A stretch of 64,000 nt of DNA, taken from contig CAUYUJ010015294.1 of the NCBI GenBank assembly GCA_963575745.1, positions 547,001-611,000 of the forward strand, in the 5' to 3' direction. The stretch's first letter is position 1. The number at the start of each line of letters is the position of its first letter. Positions 21,431 to 31,805 of the stretch are shown here, piece by piece. Position numbers and translations under genes: made by a program. The stretch comes from Prorocentrum cordatum (Eukaryota > Sar > Dinophyceae > Prorocentrales > Prorocentraceae). The notes beneath the pieces were generated by a model. The model made no database searches. It was not told the origin of the DNA and was given only the letters and a program-made list of their open reading frames with translations.

Positions 21431-22130
21431 GGATCCGACTCTTCGAAATAATCCACCATGTTTGCACTGGTTCAGTCATTCAAATTCCCCCCCCCCCCAT
21501 TCGCTGCTCGTCGCGCCCCGGCGGGGGCAAAGCACCCAACGGACGGAAGGCGCTGTGGAAAGAAACTTGTGCCAGGATGGTTGGTTCACCTCGAGGGCGG
21601 GGCCCTGAAAGATAAATACCTGCATTCTGAGAAACGAAGCGCCGTTCACGGAGAGCGCGACCGGACTGCCCAGGCGCGCGCCCCCTCCCCAGGGGCTCTG
21701 GAATCGAGCCCTTGGAACCTGCGACCGCGCGGCGCCCCTGCGCCCGCGCGCGCGCGCGCCCGTGTCTGCGTCTGTGCGTCTGTCGGCGTGGGTGTCTGCA
21801 TCTGTGTCTGCGTCTGCGCGCGCATCGATGTCTGCGTCCGTTCCTGCGTCTATGTCTTCGCCGGTGGAACCTCGGAGCGCGCGGCGCCCCCCCCCCGGCC
21901 AGGAATAAGGGCTCGAACACCGAGCCCGTGGAAATCACGAGCTCGCAGCGCCCCCCCCCCAGCTAGAGTCGGAGGGTTCGAAAACCGAGCCCTTGGAACT
22001 TGCGAGCTCGCAGCGCCCTCGCCCTAGCCGGCAAGTCCAAGGGATCGAACACCGATCCCTTGGAGCTCACGAGTTTGCAGCGCCCCCCTGGCCAGGAAGT
22101 CCGAGGGATCGAAAATCGAAGCCTCGGAAC
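21425..22130. repeat. Palindromic-unit composite repeat, copy 2
   Basis: The unique part (21425-21690: GGATCCGACTCTTCGAAATAAT, then GCACC.AACGGACGGAA and GCATTCTGAGAAACGAAGCGCCG) matches copy 1. An interposed GC/TCTG-rich stretch follows (21740-21870), then about four palindromic units (hairpins near 21907, 21977, 22036 and 22098). Units share CACGAGCTCGCAGCGCCCCC. Confidence 0.75.
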
Positions 22131-22689
22131 TCATCGCTCCCCTTTATTCTGATCCAACCCTTCCTCTCAGAAAAACCAGCGAAGACCGCCGAAAAACGGC
22201 GACCGACTCGCCCCGCACAAACCCACCCCAACAAAAAAACGGCGAGCAAAACGCACACCTTCAATTCGCCTCGTCGAACGAAGCAGCGACGACGACGCGC
22301 CAAAACACTTGCCAGGACGGGTGCGAGCACTGACACGAGGGCTTTCGCTGAAACTCCCTGCGTCTCCCTGTGAAGCCACGCGCCGTGTGAGGGGCGTGCC
22401 AAAACTGGACTTAGGGCGCGTGTGAGCCTGTGCGCGTGCCCAAATTTGCCAGAGGATATGCGTGAACGCTGACACTGGACTCTTCGGCGGCGCCCCCCAT
22501 GAGGCCACGCGCCCCAACGAGGCCCGCGAGCAAGCCGCGGCCCGCATCGCGCGCCCCGAAGAACGCCGAGGAACCCCGGAAAAAAACGGCGAGCAAAAAT
22601 CCTGCGAAGACTTAGTGCACTCCCCGAGAAAACGGGAAACGGCGACGCCCGACCTCGGGGGGTTACCCACTGGAGGCTCCGTTGAGGGG
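22131..22689. other. Between palindromic blocks; short local duplication
   Basis: No gene. The segment AAAAACGGCGAGCAAAA occurs at about 22224-22240 and again at about 22580-22596 with related flanks, so part of this spacer is duplicated. Confidence 0.45.
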
Positions 22690-23240
22690 GGTGGTCGAAC
22701 TTACGCGCTCGCAGCTCCCTCCCTGGCCGGAATGTCCAAGGGCTCGAAAATCGAGCCCTTGGAACTCGCGAGCTCGCGGGCTCTGACGGGGGAAAAGCAC
22801 CTGACGGACGAGAAGCACTGCAGTGAGAAACTTGTGCAAGTATGGTTGGTTAAGTATGAGAGTGGGGTTCTCTAACGATCAAAATCTGCACTGTGAGAAA
22901 CGAAGCGCCGCGCATGCGGAGCGCGACCGCGCTGCCCAGGCGCGCGACCGCCCCCCACCCCCCAGCAGAGAAAGTCCAAGGGCTTGAAAATCGAGCCCCT
23001 GGAACTGACGAGCTCGCAGCGCCCCCATCCCCAGCCAGAAAGTCCAAGAGGTCGAAAATCGAACCCTTGGAACTTGCGAGCACGCAGCGCCCCTTTCCAC
23101 GGCCAGGAAGTCCAAGGGGTCGAGAATCGAGCCCTTGGAACTTGCGAGCATGCATCGCCCCCTCCCCAACCAGAAAATCCAAGGGATCGAACATCGAGCA
23201 CTTGGAACCTACGAGCATGCAGAGCAAACGCGCCCCTGGG
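22690..23240. repeat. Palindromic-unit composite repeat, copy 3
   Basis: One unit at 22734-22775, then the unique segment (22780-22960: CTCTGACGGGGGAAAAGCAC, GTGAGAAACGAAGCGCCGCGCATGC) and five tandem units of about 62 bp (hairpins near 22975, 23041, 23107, 23174 and so on). Each hairpin is CCAAGGGCTCG-AAAAT-CGAGCCCTTGG or a close variant. Confidence 0.8.
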
Positions 23241-23294
23241 CAGTCTGGCCGCGTTCCTGTTGGCCCCCCGTTTCACCAAATGCAACTATCTATA

Positions 23295-23690
23295 TTTTAG
23301 GATTCGAGTCTCCGAAATAACCTACCATGCTTGCACAGGTTCCGTCCTGCAGCGCTTTCCCTCCGCTCGGTGCTTGTCGCGCTCTGACGGGCGAAAAGCA
23401 CCTAAGAACGGAAAACACTGCAGAAAGAAGCCTGTCCAAGTATGATGTGAATGTTCAAAATGGGGTCCTGAACTATGGAAACCGCGTCTGCGCCCCCTCC
23501 CAGCCAGAAAATACAAGGGCTTGACAATGGAGCGAAAAAGTACAAGCTCGCAGCGACCCCCCCCCACAGCCAGAAAATCCAAGGGCTCGAGAATCGAGCC
23601 CTCGAAACCTCTGCGGCCCCCTCGCTGGCAATAAAGTCCCAAGGCTCGATTTTCGAGCCCTTGGACTTTCTGGCCAGGGAGGGGGAGGGG
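23295..23690. repeat. Palindromic-unit composite repeat, copy 4
   Basis: Unique segment 23300-23480 (GATTCGAGTCTCCGAAATAAC, CTTGCACAGGTTCCGTCC) followed by about four units. The last (23640-23670) inverts the order: AAGGCTCGATTTTCGAGCC. It is followed by a (GA)n tract at 23697-23722. Confidence 0.75.
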
Positions 23691-23834
23691 ATAGAAAGAG
23701 AGAGAGAGAGAGAGAGAGAAAACAAAAAAAGAGGGCGTGCTTGCAGGTGTTCCTCGGCTTCGCGCTTTCCTCGATGTGTTTTTTTCATCGATTTGGGCGT
23801 TGTCTTTCCTCGGTTTGCCTGCGGTTTCCTCGGT

Positions 23835-23990
23835 TCGGGGGGTGTCCTTCCTCCTCTTCCTCCTCCTCCTCCTCCTCCTCCTCCTCCGTCTTTCCTCATC
23901 CTCCCTCCTCCCTCCTCCTCCGCCCTCCTCCTCCTCCCTCCTCCTCCTACGTCCTCATCCTCCTCCTTCCTCCTCCTTCCGATCCTCTGA
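23835..23990. repeat. (CTC)n-rich microsatellite
   Basis: CTCCTC and CCTCCT triplets with T interruptions. Pro/Ser/Leu-rich frames across it are artefacts. Confidence 0.85.
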
Positions 23991-24144
23991 GCTCCACCTT
24001 TCTGCTCCCAACGCTCCCGTACACCCTTCTCCTATGAGGTCGGCGACCTTCGAGCCATCAGGCTCGCGCCCTCCTTCATCTCGCGTCCGCTATCAAGCCC
24101 TCTGACCTGCAGGAACAAAACATCGGCAGAAACATAAATTTTCG

Positions 24145-24274
24145 GAACTCCGAGCGGATTTCTTGGATCGGCACTGAGGCCCCCTGGCGGCGCCTTCAGC
24201 GCCGCTCCTGGGGCGCTCCGCGCGCCAGGGAGGGAGGGGGCCCAACGCCGATCCAAGCAATCCGCGCGGAGCTC
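24145..24274. repeat. Foldback (inverted-repeat) element, copy 1
   Basis: Inverted arms 24145-24172 and 24247-24274 (25 of 28 positions pair) enclose a GC-rich centre. The arms contain GCGGATTTCTTGGATCGGC and its complement. Weaker pairing continues outward for roughly 20 more bases on each side (AAACATAAATT against GATCTTTACGC). Copies are at 24532-24659 and 60050-60176. No coding capacity, so a MITE-like or foldback element is the likely class. Confidence 0.7.
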
Positions 24275-24531
24275 TGGAAGTTGATCTTTACGCATTTCTT
24301 TCTTTTTCGAAAACCCCCATCTCTTATGAGGTCAATGATCTTCGCGCCATGAGGGTGCAGGAGGAGCAGGTGGGGAAGAGGAGTGGTCACAACTCGCAGA
24401 GGGATGCGGAGAAACTATAATCGCGAGAATCGCGAAACGAAGATGCCTTCGCGCCCCTTAGGTTGGCGTATCACATACTATTTGTTCATTTACTCGGGAG
24501 GAACGAACAACTGCATACTCGTAAACTTTTG

Positions 24532-24659
24532 TAGGTCCGCGCAGATTTCTTGCACCTGCGCTGAACCCCCCTCCCTGGTGCGCGGAGCGCACCGGGGGCG
24601 GCGCCAGAGGTGCCGGCAGGGGCGCTCCAGCGCCGATACAAGAAATTCGCGTGGAACTG
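24532..24659. repeat. Foldback element, copy 2 (diverged)
   Basis: Arms 24532-24559 and 24632-24659 pair at about 20 of 28 positions. The centre keeps the family's GCGCGGAGCGCACCGGGGGC and GGCGCC motifs. Only about 260 bp from copy 1, same orientation. Confidence 0.6.
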
Positions 24660-24796
24660 TAAACGTCTATGTGTATGTAGTTTCTGCTTATTCTCATTAT
24701 TCATATGTTTATTTAAGTCTTCTTCTGACGCATTAATCTGAGTCCTCTTCTTCAATTACTCGGTCACTACCACCATGCCAAATCCTTTCTACCCTC

Positions 24797-24900
24797 CCGG
24801 CGGAAATCGGCAGGCTAGTAGGCCTCCGCTGAGAAAGCGAAGCCCAAATCGGAATCCGAGGTCGAATCGAGTTGGATGAGTAGGAATGAGCCCTGCATGT
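24797..24900. repeat. Dispersed AATCGGAATCC repeat, copy 1
   Basis: CGGCGGAAATCGGCAGGCTA, then CTCCGCTGAGAAAGCG and AATCGGAATCCGAGGTCGAATCGAG, ending near GAATGAGCCCTGC. Related copies lie at 37110-37235 and 51660-51895, and a short piece near 37508-37545. Confidence 0.55.
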
Positions 24901-26279
24901 GCCCCTTCCTGCCTCTCTATCCCCCCTCGATTCAACTGCGAATGGTGCCGTGGAATGTTCCCTCTAAGACGGCCCATGCGCCCGCGAAGGGCGGCCTCGT
25001 TTGGCACCTACAGGGCCTGGGGACGCGAAGCGTGGGGATCGCCGTCGCGATAAGGCCCCACGAGCCCGCGACGGCTACGACGGCTGGGTCAGGGAGAACC
25101 TTGAGTTTCGAGGTTCGAGGTTTTCGATGTTCCAGGCTTTCGGGCGTTTTCGTGTGCTCTCGGCGGCTTTCCAGCCTCGCGATGGCTCCCAGCAGCTGCG
25201 CCTCGCCGAGAACGCTCTGGGGGTGCCCAGATCGTCCCGGACAGCCGCCGGAGGCCCGAGCCATGGCCCGAAAGCCAAGGGGCGAGAGAGACCGCCACGG
25301 CTGGGACGTGCGGAGCGTACTGAGGGTCGGTGGGGGACGCGATGTCGGGGGGGACATGCTACGAGGCTCCACGTGCGGGCGATGGCGGCGACGGCTGCGA
25401 CATACGATGCTTGGAGGAAATGGGGGAGAGGATCTGTGGGATATCCTTCTGGCACCCCGCGTTCGCGACGGTGGCGAACAGGCCACGTGCTTAGATCCAG
25501 CTTTAGAGGTAAAAGCTCTCCATGCAAAAACTGTTTTGCAAGACATCTGCGCGAAGCTCCAGAAATTCATGTTTATGCAATTTTTCTGTCCCTCGATGAT
25601 TACAACCTCCTCGTCCGCTCGGTTTGAATGGGCACAGGAGGCTTCAAAGTAGCCTCAAGACGGGCAAGAACACCCCTTGGAGAGCTCCGAGAACCTCCGA
25701 GAGGCGATTATTCGGGCTCTAAGACAAATTCCGAATCTGAAATTTCCCCCTTTTTTGGTGGACTGCCCTGAGGATGGTCACAAAAAGGCCCCACAAACAC
25801 CCGAAAGACACCCAGAGAGCCCCACGCCTTCCCACAAAGACACCAACACCACAAAGACACCAAAGACACAAAGACCCAAGAAAACTCATGGAGACGCCAA
25901 ATTGGCTGCCTGGGATGTTCTCTCTTGCGATGATTCTCATGGCGAATCGTCGCGATATTCTTTTCTGGATCCACTGTATGTGATAAGCGAAGCGCAAGTA
26001 TCGTAGGTGGTGACAGTCTGGCAGTTCTGGAACGTAAGATGTGTGTTCGTCTCCCTCTGCACCCTCCTCTCCCGTCGGCGAGGAAAGGTGAGTGCCTTCT
26101 TCCGCGTCCCCCACCTCATGGAGCCACGATTACGGTCCACACTGCACGGTAGCTGGTGGACCTTGGGTGGCAACGCAATGCGCTCTGGGTGAGACCGCGC
26201 CGACCCCCCTGCTTCGAAGATGATGCTGAAAGCCTTCGTGCAAAGTTACAAGAATGTTTTCGCACGGGTGGTACGGCAC
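24901..26279. other. No gene recognised
   Basis: Several 120-258-aa frames overlap on both strands but lack motifs, and their composition differs by frame as expected for chance. The segment 25542-25588 (ACATCTGCGCGAAGCTCCAG and onward to TTTATGCAATTTTTCT) matches 36818-36862 and resembles the outer right flank of the foldback family. Confidence 0.4.
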
Positions 26280-26412
26280 CGCAGCATGGGGGTGAGGAGA
26301 GAGGAGGGGGAACAAGAGGGAGAGGGAGAGGGAGGTGAGGAGGGGGGAGAGGGAGAGGGGGGAGAAGGAGAGAGAGGGAGAGGAGGGAGAGGCGGGAGAA
26401 GGCAAGCTAGGC
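26280..26412. repeat. Purine-rich (GGGAGA)n tract
   Basis: Nearly pure G/A on the plus strand for about 130 bases, close to the 3' end of the copia element. A similar purine-rich stretch lies beyond its 5' end (35695 onward). Confidence 0.85.
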
Positions 26413-26491
26413 GCGTTCGCGCTTCATCTGACTTCCCATGAAACTGATTTCTCTCTGTCCGCGGACGCGTGTCATAGCCGATTTGAGACTG

Positions 26492-26601
26492 TGATTATGA
26501 TGCGTTTTAGCGCAATGGCAAAAAGGGGGCCCTAGAGGTCAAACGGCGGCAAGTTGCGGCGAGTGGTGCATATACACACGCCAAACATGCACTATCTCAC
26601 A
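26492..26601 (-). repeat. 3' LTR of the copia element
   Basis: Aligns without gaps to 35525-35634 over 110 bp, with about 11 differences, concentrated in the last 20 bases. On the coding strand it starts TGTGAGATA and ends ATAATCA. Shared core: TATGATGCGTTTTAGCGCAA and GGCAAAAAGG. Confidence 0.85.
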
Positions 26602-26700
26602 CCCGTGAAACTTTATCACGAGCTAGCCGGCAGACCGCGCAGTACCGCTGGTCTACCTAAGCCTCTACGGCAGTAAAAGGAACTCCAGTGTTGGGACTAC

Positions 26701-27252
26701 TCAAGTCCAAGGCAGCCAAGACTCAGGGTCTGGGGTTACGTCATACGAACTAGTACGTAAGACCATTACAAAGAAATCCGTAGGCATATTCTTCGTCAGA
26801 CAATCAACAGCCATGATACTGGTATCGAACCATCGGATCTTATCACAAAATATGCGTGGATGTAAAATCTCTGCATATTCCATTCAACTAATCCAAATAG
26901 CCTGTCTTAAAATACCGAAATCCATACTCAAGCGCTTATCTTCTGCCTTGCCCATAGTTGGGGCGATTAGGTGTTCCTCAAGGCTCTTACGATCCGTCAT
27001 CCATAACGGTCTCATAGACATGGCTGATTTGTCTTCCCAATTGGTTGGCAGCTTCTTTCCGGCGCCAAGCATCCCACGCGCATCTGCGATGGCGGCGCGA
27101 ATGCGCGCACCAGATTCGACACCCCATAAACAAGCCAGAGTCTCCGCTTGTAGTGTAGATTGACATGCTCGTTGGATCACTTTACTAGGTATACATATAG
27201 GGTGAACATGGCCACTGTTCCCCATCGATGAATTCAGGCCCTGCGAATCCAT
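26701..27252 (-). pseudogene. Copia RNase H domain
   Basis: Two abutting minus-strand frames (27252-26884 and 26883-26701) form the C-terminal domain of the polyprotein. Seen: QSTLQAETLACLWGVESGAR with the catalytic Glu (residue 37 of the first frame), RPLWMTDRKSLEEHL with the catalytic Asp (residue 87), and IRWFDTSIMAVDCLTKNMP, the usual C-terminal D-x-L-T-K signature, in the second frame. The stop near 26701 is followed by about 100 bp of untranslated sequence before the LTR. RNase H removes the RNA strand of the RNA/DNA hybrid. All three acidic sites survive but the frame is interrupted. Confidence 0.8.
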
Positions 27253-27680
27253 TGAACCTAGCCCTCTTTGGTATGAGAGGCTCGATTCTCCCCTTGACTA
27301 TATCCTCTTATCCTGACCAACTGGCGTCAGCAACGGTAAGAAGGATCATATCTTGATTCCACTTAGCGGCTCCACCTTTAAATACTGATCCGCAGTCAGC
27401 GGACTGACTTGCTTCTTCTAATAAACGGTTGGCTTCTTTGAGATGGGGTACCTTAGCGCGACGCGCTGCTGTCTGCAGTCTGCTCGCACGATCAATGGCC
27501 CATGTTTACGCTGACGTGTAACCCATGACAAAGCACCTACGACCGATCTGAGCTGTGCAGACTCACCCTCATTGAATTTTCTCGTGAGGGGACTGTCTCT
27601 AGGATAGGATGTAGCTTCGATGTTCTCAATATTGCCCTCGGCCGCAATATTCGCCGTGAAATCTTCGCCCCGAACAACTT
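27253..27680 (-). pseudogene. Connection between copia RT and RNase H, frame-broken
   Basis: No long frame remains, but minus-strand pieces such as SVVGALSWVTRQRKHGP (about 27560-27510) fit the linker that carries the conserved S-x-x-G-x-L-x-W element of copia RT C-termini. Multiple stops. Confidence 0.5.
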
Positions 27681-28245
27681 CTAGACCGCAGTGGCGGAAA
27701 TTATCCGACAGATCTCGCGAATATCAGACTCTGCTAATTCCGAATCGATGATTTTCTGACTTTTCTCATCTGCAGCCCATAGTATGTCATCTACATGTGT
27801 ACCTAACATACACGTGATCTCATTCTTGTCATTGTGAATACTGAACAAAGCAGGCATGTTACGATTCTCCTTTAGACCATGAGCGTCAAACCTTTTGCGA
27901 ATAGTCCCCCATAAGCCTCGTCCTGCGTCACGCGTGCCATAGACAGGCATACGCACGGTCAGTGCACCACCATCCGGCACTCCATCGAGTCCGTCGGGCG
28001 GCGGCGTGAGCAGCATGAGGCGGTCGAGTTCCTGACCCTGGCAGTACGCAGATGCAACGTCGGCACACTTGAGAATATTATCTGCGCCGGCGGCCCATGA
28101 TATTATCAACCTTAGCCCTTCTAGTTCGCGCGTTGGCGAATCCGTGCAGATGCCCAACGACTGTTCGAAATCTCCACGTACGACAAGTCTACTCTTGTAC
28201 TGCGGTGCAACCGAGGGTCCACCCGATCTACGGATAGGTTCATTC
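27681..28245 (-). pseudogene. Copia reverse transcriptase (RVT_2 type)
   Basis: The frame is open upstream of its first listed start; in-frame VAPQYKSRLVVRGDFEQSLG precedes 28157. It then contains CADVASAYCQG (first catalytic Asp), MPVYGTRDAGRGLW (the conserved L-Y-G-x-x-x-A-x-x-x-W equivalent) and MLGTHVDDILWAAD (catalytic DD box near 27790). The order and spacing are typical of copia. It is cut short by a stop at 27681. The RT copies element RNA into cDNA in the virus-like particle. Confidence 0.85.
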
Positions 28246-29191
28246 TTGTCAATCTCAATCCACTGCGCAGGTACCTGCGGTATCCTTCGTCGAGGAGATT
28301 TTGCAGTCCCACGGAATTAGTAGGTACGGCGGCGTCCAACTTCCGCCATTTTCCCCATTCGTCTTGTGTTGCCAATAATGAACCGCTTTTAAAGCCCTCA
28401 GATTCTCGATGATATGCCCGATACTTTGCACTATGTATCTTCTTCTTGGGTTGCGGCTTATGAGTGGTGCTTTCATTGAAAAAACCAGACAAGCGATACA
28501 TGTGGCTTAACAGCGAATGATGCTTCTCTGCGGGCAAGCAGATCCATGCCTGGCCCTGATGTTCTGGCCCTGCGCGTGGCATCAAGAAGTGGGTTCGCTG
28601 GTTCGGGAGCTGGCTCCGCCGTGCTACCATCGGCATTCTCGACTCTTCTGCGCATCACTTCGTTGCGACTCCGTATACCGTGAGGGACGTCGTCTAGTAA
28701 AGACCTCTGAAGAGGCGCTCGAGTCACCAGCAACGACCGCGACGCGGGCGGTACAGGCACGACCATTCCATCAGACAGTTCATCTTCTTCCATGTGGCGA
28801 AATGCTTCTTCTATGAACTCGGGGTCTTCTGGGACCCCCGGCAGCTCTTCCGTCGCTACAGGATGTTCTTGCACAAGATGCTCTTGTACCCGTGGTTCTG
28901 GCATCTCACGTCTGTCGTCCACAAACGACTGTTGTTGTCCGTCTGGGGGCGCGCATCTTTCAACTCCACCGTCGCGATGCTTAGAGAGATACTGGTATGC
29001 CAGCGCTTCCGCCGCAGTACGCGGTCGACGCCTGTCGACAGCCACGCAGACAGATACACCCTCTGTGATCACCCATGCGTTTTTGCCATCGAATCCAACG
29101 GTACGAGAACCATGGTTCCACTTAGCAGTAACTTCGCAGTCGGTCGGCCTTTTAGGAAAGCACGCAATAGCACCGACTTGATATTATCCAG
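28246..29191 (-). pseudogene. Copia polyprotein segment between integrase and RT
   Basis: Frames 29072-28473 and 28636-28121. The first is an acidic/Pro-rich linker (EDPEFIEEAFRHMEEDELS). The second includes GSLLATQDEWGKWRKLDAAV and NLLDEGYRRYL, which resemble the lead-in to RVT_2 where the polyprotein re-enters conserved sequence. Frameshifts separate them from both neighbours. Confidence 0.55.
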
Positions 29192-30328
29192 CTAGTGGTG
29201 TTGCCTTCGGAGAGCGGCCCTTGCCGTTCGACTCCCGACGTCGTGTTCCGAAAGCTTCCTCGACGTCGAATTCGCTCCCTGGGACGCGAAGCATCTCCCG
29301 AGTGCCCGCTGAGCCGGCGCGAATTCGCCGACGTGTGACATCTCAGTCCTCGTGTTTTCAACTTCTAATGCAGTAGAGATGCCTTCATCGAGTCTGGTAA
29401 CATCCTTGTCGTGCACCACCTTCTTGAAGATGTTCTTCCAAAATCCACCATGTCTCTCGGTGCGCCCCATCTGCTCGGGAGACTCGACTCCGGCGTCGCG
29501 GAGGTCGATCCCTCGAATCTTACCCCATGGCAGAAACACTCCTCTGTTGCGCAGTCCACGGTCTAACACCATTCGTTTTGGCCTACCTGCCCACGCACGC
29601 CAGCGCTGCTGGAGCGCAGCGAGGCATTGTCTCGAAGATGGCGTACCACCTCCCTGCTTGACAAAAATTACACGCTGAACTGTTGTACTCTGGCACGCTA
29701 TGTCCAAGATGGTGCAACGTTCTCCACTGTTGTCCTCTACCTCTAGACAGTCGATGCCGCTTTCGTGATTGAGGCAGGATTTCTTGGGCCAGGCAACCCT
29801 GTGAAGATCGTCTCGAGCTCCCTCCTCTGCAGGTTCAGCGGGGAAAGCTGTAAGTGCTAGTCTATCCAGTCGAATATTTTGACCTGACTCTCTGAGGGAA
29901 TCAAGGAATTTCTGACTCGAGATGTCTGCGTCTGACTCGAGGTACGGGTTCAGCGCGCTAGTAAACTCGAGGCTCGAGCAAGCAGGTTCACATACAAGCG
30001 TAACAGTTACAGGGCCATTATCTTGAACCAAACCAGAGATACAATGACTGATCACATGATGATTTGATGGTTGATCACATGAGGATTGCGCTCGACGATG
30101 TCTTCTGCCATCGATGGCCCCAAATCTGGGCGCGCCACCGCGTCGCTCGAGACCGGGCAGGCGAAAGCGATGCCGATGACGTAGAGCAGCGCCGCGGCGG
30201 CCAGGTTGGCCCCCACTCGTCCGCGAAGCGGATCGGTGTTCCTGATCACCTTCTCGACGATCTTTTTGTCGGTGGCAAACATGCCTGGTGCGGACGCAGC
30301 TCGGCAACACACGCAGGTAGCAACTCAT
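29192..30328 (-). pseudogene. Copia integrase
   Basis: 378-aa minus-strand frame. The rve core is clear from residue about 188: SGIDCLEVED (Asp193), GRPKRMVLDRG (Asp256) and ESPEQMGRTERHGGFWK (Glu291), giving a D, D-x34-E spacing. It continues with HDKDVTRLDEG and GEFAPAQRALGR, as in protist copia integrases. The first 100 residues are out of the conserved frame and look like read-through from another phase. The enzyme would insert the cDNA into the genome. Upstream and downstream frames do not join, so the polyprotein is broken although this domain keeps its catalytic residues. Confidence 0.85.
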
Positions 30329-30590
30329 CTTGCATACTGATGTTACTCAATCCAGAGCAATATTTGACACGACTTGTAGCATTCAAAGTAGTCATCTCAT
30401 GTTGATCCAGCTGCAGCGGCGTGCACAGATACGGTGTTCCGTCAACGCGGATCCTCGGAGGCTGCACGAAGATCGCCACTCGATCGTATTCGTCAGCATC
30501 CGCAGAATAATCCATGGCAGCGCGATCTTCTGTGCGCCTCCAGGACTGGGTGTCTCTGGCGCGACCCATAAAACTCTTCTTCCAAGACAG

Positions 30591-31619
30591 CTACGCCAGC
30601 GGGAACTTGATCTGAATGTTCATGGGATCTTTCTTGCAGCTCCCACGCACCAACTTCACAGCGCCCCGCTCTTCCGCGCGGCCAGTCGACCCCTCAGATG
30701 GGAACGATCGAGGATCAACGCACGTGATGAAGTCCCTCTTCTTGCCCTGCTTCCTGGCCTGCTCGAAAAGCGAATCAGCCTGATCTGCGCCAACTGCAAT
30801 CGGCTCGACATCCACGACTGGATCTCCGGCTCGCTCACTACCCGCTGTGGCCAGGTCCCTCTCGACAGGAGAAGTCGGGGATCCTAAACGAGACGCACGA
30901 GTCTTGTTCGATTCGTCGTCGCTGCTGGCGGCAACAGTACTCGCCGGAGGCGGTGGTAGTGGCGGCAGCGGCTCTACCCTGCGCGGCGGCTCCGGTGGCG
31001 GAGGCGGCAGGGGGGTCCTGAGGCGCGCGGGCGGCGGCCCGTCCTGCTGCCTCGGGACGCGGACAGCGGGCTTGTGCTTGGGCGGCGGCATCATAGGAGG
31101 CATTCCAGGAGGGCGAACGATCGTGCCTGGAGGTACAGCTTCGCCCAGCGGCATACCCGTCACCTTGCTGGTGCTGCTCATGCAAGCCTTCTGCTTCGGC
31201 GCGTCGCCACCATTGCCCCGCGAATCTCGGACCTGATATGAAGGGGATGATGCAGCGGCAGAAGACGATGCGGCGACAGGCGGCGGCGATGCAGCAGCAG
31301 CGGGAATGCGACCACCAACAGATTTGGGCAATATACCAGTCTCTGCACACTCACGAGCCATACGCGCAAATCGCATATCTGCAGGCGGCCTGTCGTCCTC
31401 GCGACAGAGCTTCAAATAAAGTTGCAGCTCTTTCCAAGCATATCGCTTCGCTATGACCTTGAAATCTGCCTCAATATAGTCAGCGCCGAGACGTTCGCGC
31501 CGCATCGTTCTGATGCGTTCGCGGATGACAGTGCCCACGTCGTTATCGTCTACTCCGTCAACCGCACTCGATGAGGCGCGAGATCTCTTCTCCCCCCCTG
31601 GCCAGCTCAGCCCCGTCAT
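30591..31619 (-). pseudogene. Pro-rich spacer of the copia polyprotein
   Basis: 342-aa frame. The N-terminal part is a charged helical region (RERIRTMRRERLGADYIEAD, YAWKELQLYLKLCREDDR). The middle is Ala/Ser then a long Pro-rich run (PPPPPEPPRRVEPLPPLPPP). The end is charged (DSLFEQARKQGKKRDFITC). It lies between the RapZ-C-like domain and integrase. I know of no function; it may be a flexible linker. Confidence 0.5.
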
Positions 31620-31805
31620 GGGGTCTGCGCTTGGCAGACGGCACAGGAACTAGAGGCGGCGGTGCACTGAACTTCTCGAGAGATTCAGCAAAGAGCGAAA
31701 CCGTCTTGTCAGTCGCAGCACGCGCCATCTCACGGCCCCAATCGGATACGCGACAGCAGTCATCGCATTCTGCGCTGCAAGTACGCTGGGACCACTCATG
31801 ACGAC

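Noticed and set aside
24932-25570. 212-aa minus and 258-aa plus overlapping frames
   Set aside because: Mutual shadows in GC-rich DNA, no conserved motif in either.
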